Positions 52,030 through 61,819 are shown, numbered from the stretch's first letter. The stretch is 64,000 bases of DNA from Polaromonas sp. (GCF_012927415.1 NZ_JABBPF010000161.1:30061-94060); one strand, 5' to 3'. A program made the numbers and translations. Notes: generated by a model not told the origin, from the sequence alone.

Positions 52030-52200
52030 GTAGATTGCCCCCACGCTTGTCACTGCGTGTACTGCGCTGCCCCCCGAGGGGGCTGGCCTTGCTTGGGGCG
52101 GCCCGACGCGGCGGCCGCTGGCCCCCACGCTGGTCACAACGCGCACTGCGCTGTCCCCCGAGAGGCGGGCCTTGCTTGAGGCGGCCCTTCGCTGAACTTG
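52030..52200 (-). repeat. Family B repeat, two tandem diverged copies (period about 84 bp) filling the ptsH-ptsI gap
   Basis: CCCCCACGCTTGTCACTGCGTGTACTGCGCTGCCCCCCGAG (52038) and CCCCCACGCTGGTCACAACGCGCACTGCGCTGTCCCCCGAG (52122). Confidence 0.85.
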
Positions 52201-52218
52201 CTTTCAGCGTTACAGGCC

Positions 52219-52488
52219 TCATTCACCTTCTCCAAATTTATCGGCGATGAGCGCCAACAAGGCATCCATGGCCAGCTGTTCATCAACGCCATCGGTTTCG
52301 ATTTCGACCACGCTGCCGATACCTGCCGCCAGCATCATCACGCCCATGATGCTTTTGGCGTTGACGCGGCGCTCGCCCTTGCTCATCCAGACTTCACTGG
52401 CAAAGCTGCCGGCGAGTTTGGTAAGTTTGGCGGAAGCCCTGGCGTGCAGGCCCAGCTTATTGTTGATGTTCGTGCGGGTCTTGATCAT
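52219..52488 (-). CDS. ptsH: Phosphocarrier protein HPr
   Basis: INNKLGLHARASAKLTKLAGSFASEVWMSKGERRVNAKSIMGVMMLAAGIGSVVEIETDG. Confidence 0.96.
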   Translation of the reverse strand: MIKTRTNINNKLGLHARASAKLTKLAGSFASEVWMSKGERRVNAKSIMGVMMLAAGIGSVVEIETDGVDEQLAMDALLALIADKFGEGE

Positions 52489-52900
52489 GTTTTCTTTGTA
52501 CCTGATTTTGCGGTGCGGTAATGGCCACCTGCATCACGCCTTGCGTCGCGCCGGCCAGGGCCCGTGCCACCAACGCGTCAAGCGGCTCGTGGCGATAGGA
52601 TACGGCGCGCAGCAGCATGGGCAAATTAATGCCGGTGAGCAGCCGGCTGCTAACACCGTCGACCAGCTTTTGCGCCACATTGCAGGGTGTGGCGCCAAAA
52701 ATATCCGTCAGAACCAGCGTCTGCGGCATGCCGAGCTGCGCAAGCATGATGCGCGCCTGCGCCAGCGTTTCCTCGGGCGGCATATTGGGCTGCACATCAA
52801 GCGCCGCCACCCCCACCGCCTGGTCCGGAAACACATGCGATACGCATTGGCGAAAAGCCGATGCCAGAGGCGCGTGAGCAATGATGAAAATGCCGTTCAT
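52457..52900 (-). CDS. PTS EIIA (mannose-type) component
   Basis: MNGIFIIAHAPLASAFRQCVSHVFPDQAVGVAALDVQPNMPPEETLAQA...LVLTDIFGATPCNVAQKLV. Confidence 0.93.
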   Translation of the reverse strand: MNGIFIIAHAPLASAFRQCVSHVFPDQAVGVAALDVQPNMPPEETLAQARIMLAQLGMPQTLVLTDIFGATPCNVAQKLVDGVSSRLLTGINLPMLLRAVSYRHEPLDALVARALAGATQGVMQVAITAPQNQVQRKHDQDPHEHQQ

Positions 52901-52905
52901 TGGGA

Positions 52906-54183
52906 CTAATTATCAACTTTCACACTGAGGAAGTAGCCATATGCAGCGATACAGCAACACAAAAACACAGCCATGGCCGCCTGAAAACTTCCCACTTGGC
53001 CCAGGCCCATGGCCGCGAATCCATCGATCAGCAGACCCAGACCCCACTGCGCCACGAACACGCCGGCGAAGATGACGAGGTTATAGGCCGACAGGGCGCG
53101 CCCTGCCAGCGAGGCCCGAAACGACATGCCCACGGCCGGCTGGGCCAGCCCCAGGACGCTCGAAGTCATGCAAAACAATGCCCAGCCCGGCCAGCCGGTG
53201 GTGCTGCCGGCGGCTATATTCAGGGCCAGCACCAGCAGACTCAGGGGCACGCCCCAGGCGATCAGCCGGATGGCACCCCAGCCATGGCGCGCCAGCCAGG
53301 GGTTGACCATGCCCCAGCTCCAGAAGGTCGCCAGCATGCTGGCGTTGATGCAGAAAAGACCGGTGGCCGACTGTAGTGCGGTATCGCCCGTCACCTTGAC
53401 GAGCCACGGCCCGGCCCAAAGCGTCTGTACGGCCACCATGCCGCCATAGTTGAAGAAAGCCAGCGGTGCCAGCATGCGGAAATAGCGGCTGCGCCAGACT
53501 GGACCGTATCCCGCTACTTCAGCCGGCAAAACCGCTGCCTCGCCGGGAAGGCCGGCGACCGATTCAGAAAGCGGCGCTGCCTGGCTTAAAACTGGCACCA
53601 CCCAGGCAATCGCCGCCATCGACAACAGAATCAGCACCGCCAGTATCCAGAACAGCGGCCGCCATCCGGTAAGAGGCATCAGCCATTGCACCGGCAGCGT
53701 GGAAGCCAGCATGCCGAGCGAGCCGGTCATCAGCATCCAGGAATTTGCGCGCAGCAGGGTCGCCACATCAAACCAGCGCCGGTAACCCGTCAGCGCCGCC
53801 ATCAGGCAGGCACTGACACCAACGCCGACCAGCACCCGCGCGGCCAGCAGTGCGGCAAAACTGCCGGCCAGCGAAAACGCCAGGCAGCCCACAACGGCCA
53901 GGCTTAGAAACCAGAGGATGACGCGCTTCGGCCCGTGACGGTCCAGCCAGGTGCCCAGCGGCAACTGGACGGCGGCAAAACCCAGAAAGTAGCCCCCCGC
54001 CAGCAGGCCCAGGTCACGCGCTTGCAGCGCAAACTCCTGCGTCAGCACGGGAGCCAGCGTGGCCGTGATGGCCCGCAGCAGCGCCGAGCAGAAATAAGAA
54101 GCGGCAAAGGCGAGAAAGACAATCGTGCCGGTTTTCGAGTCCAGCCATCCGGTCTCGGGTGATGCACCCTGGACAGTGCTCAT
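52906..54183 (-). CDS. MFS transporter
   Basis: 12-TM pattern; FALQARDLGLLAGGYFLGFAAVQLPLGTWLDRHGPKRVILWFLSLAVVGCLAFS. Confidence 0.9.
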   Translation of the reverse strand: MSTVQGASPETGWLDSKTGTIVFLAFAASYFCSALLRAITATLAPVLTQEFALQARDLGLLAGGYFLGFAAVQLPLGTWLDRHGPKRVILWFLSLAVVGCLAFSLAGSFAALLAARVLVGVGVSACLMAALTGYRRWFDVATLLRANSWMLMTGSLGMLASTLPVQWLMPLTGWRPLFWILAVLILLSMAAIAWVVPVLSQAAPLSESVAGLPGEAAVLPAEVAGYGPVWRSRYFRMLAPLAFFNYGGMVAVQTLWAGPWLVKVTGDTALQSATGLFCINASMLATFWSWGMVNPWLARHGWGAIRLIAWGVPLSLLVLALNIAAGSTTGWPGWALFCMTSSVLGLAQPAVGMSFRASLAGRALSAYNLVIFAGVFVAQWGLGLLIDGFAAMGLGQVGSFQAAMAVFLCCCIAAYGYFLSVKVDN

Positions 54184-54223
54184 GAAACGGAGCTCCGCCC
54201 GCGCGACTGCTTCAGTGATTCAC

Positions 54224-54757
54224 TCATTCGAATTTCAGGCTGGAAAAAAACGTCTCGGCCACTTCGGGCGCCATTTGCGGCGCATACACGACCACCTGAA
54301 ACACCTGCGAGCCATGGGCAAAGTAGGCCGCCTGCCCGGTCACAGCAGTTCCATCGATACGCTGACCCTGCGCCAGCACACGGGAAACGGCTGGCGCGGC
54401 CGAAGCACCGGGAATCCTGAGCGGCAGCCACTGCCTGCTGCTTGGCACGGCTTTCATGTTGGTCAGTGTCAAGTCTTGCCACAGCGCCAATACCGGCGCA
54501 GCTTTGGCGGCATCGCCCAGGTCCGCTACCGCCACTGCAAAGGTCGCTCCACCCGCGTCGCAACCCAACATGGACAGCGCCGTAGCTTGCCCACCCAGCG
54601 GTACGACTTTTTGCGCCTTGTCGGGTTTGCAGGGTAGCAGCAGGCTAAGGCGGGTGTTCTCGGGACGCACTTCGCGCCAGTTGAAAGCCGGACTGCAGGC
54701 CGCCAACGCCAGCAAAGTGGCCAGCGCCGCAGTAAAAAAAGTCAGGAATCGGGACAT
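54224..54757 (-). CDS. Hypothetical lipoprotein
   Basis: MSRFLTFFTAALATLLALAACSPAFNWREVRPENTRLSLLLPCKPDKAQ; lipobox. Confidence 0.75.
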   Translation of the reverse strand: MSRFLTFFTAALATLLALAACSPAFNWREVRPENTRLSLLLPCKPDKAQKVVPLGGQATALSMLGCDAGGATFAVAVADLGDAAKAAPVLALWQDLTLTNMKAVPSSRQWLPLRIPGASAAPAVSRVLAQGQRIDGTAVTGQAAYFAHGSQVFQVVVYAPQMAPEVAETFFSSLKFE

Positions 54758-54914
54758 CGGGCGTGCTGGAGCCTTATAAATACTTGCGGTAAATCAACAA
54801 GCCCTGCACTTTACAGGCAATCAGTCGTGGCCCTGGGTCGGGCCATCACGCGCCAATGATCGTCCGCCCATCCACCGCCAGCGTGCCGACCCCTACAAAA
54901 ACTTGCGCCCCAAT

Positions 54915-54937
54915 AAAATACATTTATAATGCATTTA
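54915..54937 (+). promoter_or_regulatory. Putative NsrR-like 11-1-11 operator upstream of the nos cluster
   Basis: AAAATACATTT-A-TAATGCATTTA; same architecture as the ytfE-upstream site (shared ATACATT..TAATGCA). Confidence 0.55.
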
Positions 54938-55189
54938 TTGTCAGACACGGAAAGCAAGTGACGCAGGGCCCTGTCCAGCCGCTTGCGGCCTGAGCCCGGT
55001 GAGGGGTTGAAGGCACTGTGCAAACCAATTTCTTCCCAACAAAAAGGTCAAAAAAAAGCGCCCGAGGTCGCAACTACCGTCCGCGGCTCCATTAAAAGCC
55101 CGCAGCCATTGGCAGAAACCGAAAAGAAATACTGCTATGTGCGGCATCGCACCGACGCCGGAGGGGCTCCGGATTGATGATCACAGATC

Positions 55190-55357
55190 ATGATTTGCAG
55201 CAATGTAAATCAACCCCGACGCACTGATTTCCCCGCCGATTGCTTATGCACCGGTTGCGGTCAAACCAAGAGCGCCGCGCAATCCGTCAATCCCATGAGC
55301 AGCAACGACGCTGCCAGTGCTATTTTTCAGACAACAAATTCAGGAAAAACCCGATGA
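55190..55357 (+). CDS. Small Cys-motif protein translationally overlapping nosZ (NosC-like candidate)
   Basis: Manual translation MICSNVNQPRRTDFPADCLCTGCGQTKSAAQSVNPMSSNDAASAIFQTTNSGKTR; CxCxxC motif; TGA overlaps the nosZ start (ATGA). Below track size cutoff. Confidence 0.45.
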   Translation: MICSNVNQPRRTDFPADCLCTGCGQTKSAAQSVNPMSSNDAASAIFQTTNSGKTR

Positions 55358-57285
55358 AATCATTAGACAGAAAGCAGCTTGACCAGGATCTTTTAATGGG
55401 CAAGGGACGCCGAAATTTCCTCGGCAAGAGCGCCCTGCTGGGATTGACCGGTGCCGGCGTGTCGCTCGGCCTGGCCGGTTGCAAGGACCAGAGCGCGGCC
55501 ACGCCGGCCAGCACTGCCGTGGTCGCAGCACCGGCAACCGGAACCGAAGTGGCACCAGGACAGCTTGATGACTACTATCATTTCTCGAGCGGTGGACATT
55601 CAGGGGAGGCGCGAATTCTGGGACTGCCTTCGGGCCGGACCTTGCGGCGCATCCCGATCTTCAACATTGATCCGATGGTCGGCTGGGGCATTACCAATGA
55701 GTCAAAAGCCATCATGGGCACCAAGCCCGACGGCAGCCTGAAGTACACCACCGGCGACACCCACCACGTCCACGGCAGCTACAAGGATGGCACTTACGAC
55801 GGCCGCTGGTTGTTCACCAATGACAAAATCCATTCCCGTCTGGCGCGAATTCGCATGGACACCATGGAATGCGACAAGATCACCGAGTTGCCCAACGTCA
55901 TGGGCTTCCACGGAATTTTTCCCGACAAGCGTGATCCGGTCGATGCGGCCATCAATTACACGACGCGCGTGTTTTGCGGGCAGGAGTTCCACACGCCACT
56001 GCCCAACGATGGTCGTGACCTGGAAGATCCCAGCAAATGGGGCTGCCTGTTCACCTGCGTCGACGCCGCCACGATGGAGGTGCGCTGGCAGTGCCGCATC
56101 GACGGCAACATGGAACTGGTTGCCACATCGTATGACGGCAAACTCGCGGGCTCGACCAACTACAACACCGAGAACGCCCCGGATCTTGCCGGTATGATGA
56201 AGGCCGAACGCGATGCATGCACGTTTTTCAATATCGAGCGCATCGAAAAGATGGTCAAGGACGGCAAGTTCACCACAATAGGCGCTTCAAAAGTGCCTGT
56301 GGTTGACGGCCGGAAGGCAGCCAACGCAGACCCTAAAACCGCGGTCACCTGCTATGTTCCGCTGGGCAAGAACCCGCATGGTGTAAACGCCTCGCCGGAC
56401 GGCAAATATTTTGTCACCGCCGACAAGCTCTCGCCCACCGCCTCGGTGGTCGAGCTGGCACTGGTTCTTAAATGGTTTGCCGGCGAACTGAAAGAAGAAC
56501 GCGACACAGTGGTGGCCCAGCCCGAGATCGGCCTTGGCCCTTTGCACACCGCTTTTGACGGCAAAGGCAATGCCTACACCTCCCTCTTTCTCGACAGCCA
56601 GGTCGTCAAATGGAATGTTGACCTGGCGATTGCGCAATTCAAAGGTGACAAGGCTGTCAAGGTCGTACTTGACCGGATCGACGTGAACTTCCAGCCCGGC
56701 CACGGCTATTCCTCGATGGGTGAAACCAAGGAGCCCGACGGCAAATACTTCAATTCCGGCAACAAGTTTTCCAAAGACCGCTTCCTGCCGGTTGGTCCCC
56801 TGCACCCCGAGACCGAACAGCTGATCAACATCAGCGGCGCAAAGATGGTGACGGTCGCGGAGCACTCGGCTTATCCGGAACCGCATGACGGCATCATCGT
56901 GCGCCGTGACCTGGTCAAGACACGCCAGATCTACAACATGGATGATTTCCCCAATGCGGTCAAACCGGAAACCGCCGGTATCGAGCGCAAGGGCAACAAG
57001 GTTCATGTGCGGCTGATGTCGCAGGCACCGGCCTTCAGCATGCCGATCATCAAGGTCAAGAAGGGTGATGAGGTGACCATCACTCTGACGAACTACGACA
57101 AAGTCGAGGACCTGACCCATGGCTGTGCGGTGCCGACCTACAACATTTGCTTCATCGTCAATCCACAGGAAACCAAGTCGGTGACGTTCAAGGCCGACCG
57201 GGTCGGTGCTTACTGGATTTATTGCACGCACTTTTGCCATGCACTGCATCTTGAAATGCGCAGTCGCCTGCTGATTGAGGCGTAA
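55354..57285 (+). CDS. nosZ: Nitrous-oxide reductase, Tat-type
   Basis: MGKGRRNFLGKSALLGLTGAGVSLGLAGC (Tat); THHVHGSYKDGTYDGRWLFTNDK, KNPHGVNASPDGKYF, GLGPLHTAFDGKGNAYTSLFLDSQVVKWN, QPGHGYSSMGET, EPHDG, CTHFCHALHLEM (CuA). Confidence 0.96.
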   Translation: MKSLDRKQLDQDLLMGKGRRNFLGKSALLGLTGAGVSLGLAGCKDQSAATPASTAVVAAPATGTEVAPGQLDDYYHFSSGGHSGEARILGLPSGRTLRRIPIFNIDPMVGWGITNESKAIMGTKPDGSLKYTTGDTHHVHGSYKDGTYDGRWLFTNDKIHSRLARIRMDTMECDKITELPNVMGFHGIFPDKRDPVDAAINYTTRVFCGQEFHTPLPNDGRDLEDPSKWGCLFTCVDAATMEVRWQCRIDGNMELVATSYDGKLAGSTNYNTENAPDLAGMMKAERDACTFFNIERIEKMVKDGKFTTIGASKVPVVDGRKAANADPKTAVTCYVPLGKNPHGVNASPDGKYFVTADKLSPTASVVELALVLKWFAGELKEERDTVVAQPEIGLGPLHTAFDGKGNAYTSLFLDSQVVKWNVDLAIAQFKGDKAVKVVLDRIDVNFQPGHGYSSMGETKEPDGKYFNSGNKFSKDRFLPVGPLHPETEQLINISGAKMVTVAEHSAYPEPHDGIIVRRDLVKTRQIYNMDDFPNAVKPETAGIERKGNKVHVRLMSQAPAFSMPIIKVKKGDEVTITLTNYDKVEDLTHGCAVPTYNICFIVNPQETKSVTFKADRVGAYWIYCTHFCHALHLEMRSRLLIEA

Positions 57286-57379
57286 TTTCACGCTCGGGGC
57301 CATACGGGGGGTGTGCAAGGTGCGCCTTGCATGCCCACCTAAAGCGTTCACCGGAGAGCGCGGTCCGAACTTGGTTTTT

Positions 57380-59596
57380 ATGGAACAACTGGTTTTAGGC
57401 GGGCGCTTGCTGCGCCCCATGCTCATCGTTTTCGCAATCCTGCTCAGCCAGCTGTTCGCCGGCCATGCTGAAGCGACGATTTACGATGCCGAGCTTTCCG
57501 AGCAACTGATGCACGGCGCGGACCTGTGCGCCGCCGCGCCCTGCAGTGACGTGATGCCCTCGGCAAAACGGTTTTCCATGCGCAAGGGCGCACCCAATTA
57601 TGTCGAGGCCTACGCCGACGAAGGCGACAAGACGCGTCTGGTCGGCTATGTTTTCCTGTCTACCGACGTGGTTGACATTCCGGCCTACTCCGGCAAGCCT
57701 GTCGTCACCCTGATCGGCATGGACACCCAGGGAATAATCACCGGGGTTCGCGTTCTCAAGCATTCAGAGCCCATCCTGCTGGCAGGCATACCCGAATCCG
57801 CACTGCTCAAATTTATTGACCAGTATGTGGGCAAGACGGCCACCTCCAAGCTGATCATCGGCCGCGACCGGGAGGAGGATGGGGCCATTGGCCTGGATGC
57901 CATCAGCGGCGCAACCGTCACGGCCATTGCCGAGAACCAGGTCATCTCACGCAGCGCCTACGAGATCGGCAAACAGGTCGGCATCATCAAAAGCACGCCG
58001 AGGCCGGCCGCGCGCTTCACGGCCCTCAAGGATGAGCTGAACTGGGCCGGCTTGCTGAAAGAGGGCAGCGTGCAGCACCTGGTGGTACCTGCATCCGAAA
58101 TGGGTCTGGCAGATCAGTCAAAGCCGTATATGGATCTGTATTTTGGCTACCTGAACGTGCCGGCAATCGGCTACAGCTTGTTGGGCGAGCACAGCTATAA
58201 GCGCCTGATGCAGGATCTGAAACCGGACGAGCACGCTATTTTCATCATTGGAAGCGGGCAGGAAACTTTCAAGGGCTCGGGCTATGTGCGCGGCGGAATC
58301 TATGACCGCGTGCAGGTGCGGCAGGACCCGGTGACCTTTACCTTTCGCGACACCGACTACCTCAATCTCTATCATCTGCAACCGGCGGATGTGCCAGGTT
58401 TTAAAGAGTCGGCAATTTTCATCATTCGCTCGCCCAGTTTCAATCCGGCCTGGCCATGGCAGCTGACCGTGCTCGCCAACAAGGCCAACGCATCGGGCAA
58501 CGGAAAAACCTTTGTTCATTTTGACCAGGAGTTCTGGCTGCCCGCGCGTTATCTTGAGGGCGGTCGCCCGCAGGTCGATCGCCCTCAAGCGGCCTGGAAA
58601 TCGATCTGGAAAAACCAGAAGCTTGAAATCAGCCTGTTTATCCTGATCCTCGGAGCGACCGCGTTGCTGTATGCGCTGCGCGACAAACTGGTTCGCAGGT
58701 CCACTCGCAAAAACAAGCCCTGGACAGCGGTGCCGCACCATCTGCTCTGGATTGCCAGCGTGGGCTATCTGGGTTTTTATCTCAAGGCGCAGCCCAGCAT
58801 CACCCAGGTGATGACCTGGTTCCACTCGATGCTGAATCAGTGGAAGTGGGAGCTCTTCCTGTCAGACCCGTTTATCTTCATTTTCTGGCTGTTCATCGTG
58901 GTCACCGTGCTGGTTTGGGGCCGTGGCGTATTTTGTGGCTGGCTATGCCCCTTCGGATCGCTGCAACAACTGGCACACAGTGCCGGCAAATGGTTGGGAC
59001 TGAAGCGCCTGCAAGGCCTGCTGCCCAAGCCGTTGCATGACAAGCTAAAGTGGATCAAATACGCCGTGTTTTTTATCCTGCTCGGCGTGTCTTTTTACTC
59101 CATGGAGACGGCCGAGAAGCTGGCGGAAATAGAGCCCTTCAAGACGACTTTCATCGTCGGGGTATGGAACCGGACATGGCCCTTCTGGCTGTTTATCGGA
59201 GGCATTCTCGGCTGGTCTTTTTTCAGCGAACGCCCCTATTGCAAATATATTTGCCCACTGGGCGCCGGTCTGGCGATCCCCGGAAAGTTTCCTCTTTTCA
59301 GACTCAAACGCAAGGCCGAATGTCAGACCTGCCATGCGTGTGCCGCCGGATGCGGCTCGCATGCCATTGATTCAGCCGGCAAGATCGACCCGATGGAATG
59401 CATGCTCTGCCTGGATTGCATGGTTCTGTATTACGACGATCACGCCTGCCCGCCGCTGGTCAAGGAACGCAAGAAGCGCGAGACATCAGGCCTGCCGCTG
59501 ACCCCCATCAATGCCGGCGGCTACTTCATCTCGCTTGACAGCGTGCGCCGCAATCTGGCCGAAAAGACAGCAGAACTGGCTGACAAGCAGACCTAA
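57380..59596 (+). CDS. nosR: NosR, membrane FMN-binding iron-sulfur protein for N2O reduction
   Basis: DAISGATVTAIAENQVI (FMN-binding), multiple TM, GWLCPFGSLQQLAHS, CKYICPLGAGLAIPG, CQTCHACAAGC, CMLCLDCMVLYYDDHACPPLV. Confidence 0.95.
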   Translation: MEQLVLGGRLLRPMLIVFAILLSQLFAGHAEATIYDAELSEQLMHGADLCAAAPCSDVMPSAKRFSMRKGAPNYVEAYADEGDKTRLVGYVFLSTDVVDIPAYSGKPVVTLIGMDTQGIITGVRVLKHSEPILLAGIPESALLKFIDQYVGKTATSKLIIGRDREEDGAIGLDAISGATVTAIAENQVISRSAYEIGKQVGIIKSTPRPAARFTALKDELNWAGLLKEGSVQHLVVPASEMGLADQSKPYMDLYFGYLNVPAIGYSLLGEHSYKRLMQDLKPDEHAIFIIGSGQETFKGSGYVRGGIYDRVQVRQDPVTFTFRDTDYLNLYHLQPADVPGFKESAIFIIRSPSFNPAWPWQLTVLANKANASGNGKTFVHFDQEFWLPARYLEGGRPQVDRPQAAWKSIWKNQKLEISLFILILGATALLYALRDKLVRRSTRKNKPWTAVPHHLLWIASVGYLGFYLKAQPSITQVMTWFHSMLNQWKWELFLSDPFIFIFWLFIVVTVLVWGRGVFCGWLCPFGSLQQLAHSAGKWLGLKRLQGLLPKPLHDKLKWIKYAVFFILLGVSFYSMETAEKLAEIEPFKTTFIVGVWNRTWPFWLFIGGILGWSFFSERPYCKYICPLGAGLAIPGKFPLFRLKRKAECQTCHACAAGCGSHAIDSAGKIDPMECMLCLDCMVLYYDDHACPPLVKERKKRETSGLPLTPINAGGYFISLDSVRRNLAEKTAELADKQT

Positions 59597-59612
59597 TACG
59601 GTGAACAGGCCC

Positions 59613-60890
59613 ATGTCTTTACCAATGTCATTTCAGGATCTGCTCAAAGCCGGATTGCTGGCAGCATGCCTAGCCTTGTCGGTCGCTGCGGCGCAAGGCG
59701 CTGTGGTAGCGGTCCAACCCGGCCAGTCAATCGCCGATGCGATTCGCGGGGCGCGGCCTGGCGATACGGTGCAGGTGGCGCGCGGCTTTTACGCTGAGAA
59801 TCTGCTCATCGACAAGCCCATCACGCTACAAGGTGTCGACCGGCCAACCATCAGCGCCCAGGGCATTGGCGATGTGATACGGGTCAGCTCGCCAGATGTG
59901 CAGATCCAGGGCTTCATCGTGCGCGACAGCGGAATCGACCTCGGTGCTCAAAACTCCGGCATCTTTTTCCAGCCTGGCTCAGACCGTGCCGTGGTCAGCG
60001 ATTGCACTTTGGTCTACAACCTGTTCGGCGTCTGGCTGGAGCAGTCCAGGGATGCACGCGTGGTCGGCAATGTCATTACCGGCAAGCGCGATCTGCTGTC
60101 TGCGGCGCGCGGCAATGGCATCCAGGTCTTCAACATGAACGGTGTGCAGATTCTCGACAACAACATCAGTTTTACGCGCGACGGCATTTATGTCGACGTC
60201 TCGAGCAACGCCCTGTTTCGCGGCAACAAGATTCATCATCTGCGTTACGGCACGCACTACATGAACACAAATCACAGCATCTGGGAAAACAACGAGTCTT
60301 ACCTCAATCGCGGCGGGCTGGCGTTGATGGAAGTGCGCGATCTGACGGTACGCAACAACCTTGCCTGGGGCAATACAGACCACGGCATCATGCTCCGCAC
60401 CATTCAGGACTCTGTGATTGAAAACAATGTCGTCGCAGGAAACGGGCGCGGTCTTTTTATTTACGACGCGGAGTACAACATCGTCCGGGCCAACCTGGTT
60501 ATCGGAAATCGCGTTGGCATCCATCTGACTGCAGGCTCGGGCAACAACAAGGTTGATGGCAACGACTTTATCAACAACCAGGAGCAGGTCAAATACGTGG
60601 CCGCGCGCGATGTTGAATGGGGCCGCAGCAAGGGCAACTACTGGAGCAATTACAACGGCTGGGACCAGAACGCCGACGGCATCGGTGACATGCCCTATGA
60701 AGCGAACGATGTGGTTGACCGCCTCAACTGGCAGTACCCGCTGCTCAAGCTCCTGCTGTCGAGCCCTTCGATACAGACCCTGCGTTTTGTCGCCCGCCAG
60801 TTTCCGGTCCTGCGCGCGCCCAGCATTGTGGACAAGAGCCCCCGGATGCAGCCTTCGCACCAGGACTGGCGGCGCTGGAGCGGAAAATGA
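59613..60890 (+). CDS. nosD: NosD periplasmic copper-processing protein (beta-helix)
   Basis: VQPGQSIADAIRGARPGDTVQVARGFYAENLLIDKPITLQGVDRPTI...right-handed beta-helix repeats. Confidence 0.95.
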   Translation: MSLPMSFQDLLKAGLLAACLALSVAAAQGAVVAVQPGQSIADAIRGARPGDTVQVARGFYAENLLIDKPITLQGVDRPTISAQGIGDVIRVSSPDVQIQGFIVRDSGIDLGAQNSGIFFQPGSDRAVVSDCTLVYNLFGVWLEQSRDARVVGNVITGKRDLLSAARGNGIQVFNMNGVQILDNNISFTRDGIYVDVSSNALFRGNKIHHLRYGTHYMNTNHSIWENNESYLNRGGLALMEVRDLTVRNNLAWGNTDHGIMLRTIQDSVIENNVVAGNGRGLFIYDAEYNIVRANLVIGNRVGIHLTAGSGNNKVDGNDFINNQEQVKYVAARDVEWGRSKGNYWSNYNGWDQNADGIGDMPYEANDVVDRLNWQYPLLKLLLSSPSIQTLRFVARQFPVLRAPSIVDKSPRMQPSHQDWRRWSGK

Positions 60891-61819
60891 AAAGCATGCG
60901 TGTGATCGAAGTCTCGTCTCTTACCCGGCGCTATGGGGAAATCACTGCGGTTGACGACATCAGCCTGTCGGTAGCGCAAGGCGAGATGTTCGGCCTGATC
61001 GGGCCCAATGGTGCCGGCAAAAGCACCCTGTTCAAGTTGATGTTGGGGCTGATCGCTCCCAGCTCGGGCGAGGTACGGCTGCACGGCGTGCTGATCGATG
61101 GCCCCGAGTTCAGAACAGTGCGCCGCCGCATCGGCTATCTGCCAGAGAGCTTTGTGACTTACGACAACTTGACGGGACTGGAAGTATTGAGGCTTTTTGC
61201 TGACTTCAAACAGGTCCCGCGCAGCAGCTGTGCCGCGCTGCTGGCACGTGTCGGTCTGCAGGAAGCTGCAGGACGGCGGGTCAGCGCCTATTCCAAAGGC
61301 ATGCGCCAGCGGCTCGGCTTTGCACAAGTGCTGCTGGGCAAACCGGACCTGATTTTTCTGGATGAACCAACCAACGGCCTTGACCCCCAGGGCATTCACG
61401 ACTTCTACGAAATTCTGCGGCAGGTGCAGGCTGATGGCGCAACCGTCATCCTCACATCGCACATCCTCGCCGAGATCCAGGAACGGGTTGACCGACTGTT
61501 GATTTTGCAAAACGGGCGCATTGCCGCCCAGGGAACGCTGGCGCAACTGCGCACCCAGCGCATCATGCCCTCGGTCATTGAGGTGACGCTGCTCCCGGAG
61601 CGGCAGGCACGCGTACAGAACGAATTGGCGCACATCGCGGGCGTGCAGATGACGGTCAGTGGCAGTCTGGCGCGCATCTCGTGTTCACCGGCAGAAAAGG
61701 TCGCGGTGCTGGAACTGCTTTTTGCGCACAACGGCACGGTTCAGCAAATCGCCATCCATGAGCCGTCGCTGGAAGATCTGTTCCTGGGTTACGGAGGGCA
61801 GCATGTTGATGGGAATTGA
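60887..61819 (+). CDS. nosF: NosF ABC transporter ATP-binding protein
   Basis: MFGLIGPNGAGKSTLFKLMLGLIAPSSGEVRLHG...YSKGMRQRLGFAQVLLGKPDLIFLDEPTNGLDPQGIHDFYEIL. Confidence 0.95.
   Translation: MKSMRVIEVSSLTRRYGEITAVDDISLSVAQGEMFGLIGPNGAGKSTLFKLMLGLIAPSSGEVRLHGVLIDGPEFRTVRRRIGYLPESFVTYDNLTGLEVLRLFADFKQVPRSSCAALLARVGLQEAAGRRVSAYSKGMRQRLGFAQVLLGKPDLIFLDEPTNGLDPQGIHDFYEILRQVQADGATVILTSHILAEIQERVDRLLILQNGRIAAQGTLAQLRTQRIMPSVIEVTLLPERQARVQNELAHIAGVQMTVSGSLARISCSPAEKVAVLELLFAHNGTVQQIAIHEPSLEDLFLGYGGQHVDGN

Noticed and set aside
52028-52222. 65-codon N-terminal extension of the ptsI ORF
   Set aside because: Encoded by Family B repeats; EI homology begins at MTFSVHGLAVSRG (52027).
55177-55191. ATGATC-ACA-GATCAT palindrome upstream of nosZ as an FNR/DNR site
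   Set aside because: Does not match TTGAT-N4-ATCAA and overlaps the start codon of the small ORF; no support for a specific regulator.
56287-57426. 379-aa minus-strand ORF opposite nosZ
   Set aside because: Antisense shadow of a strongly supported nosZ gene.
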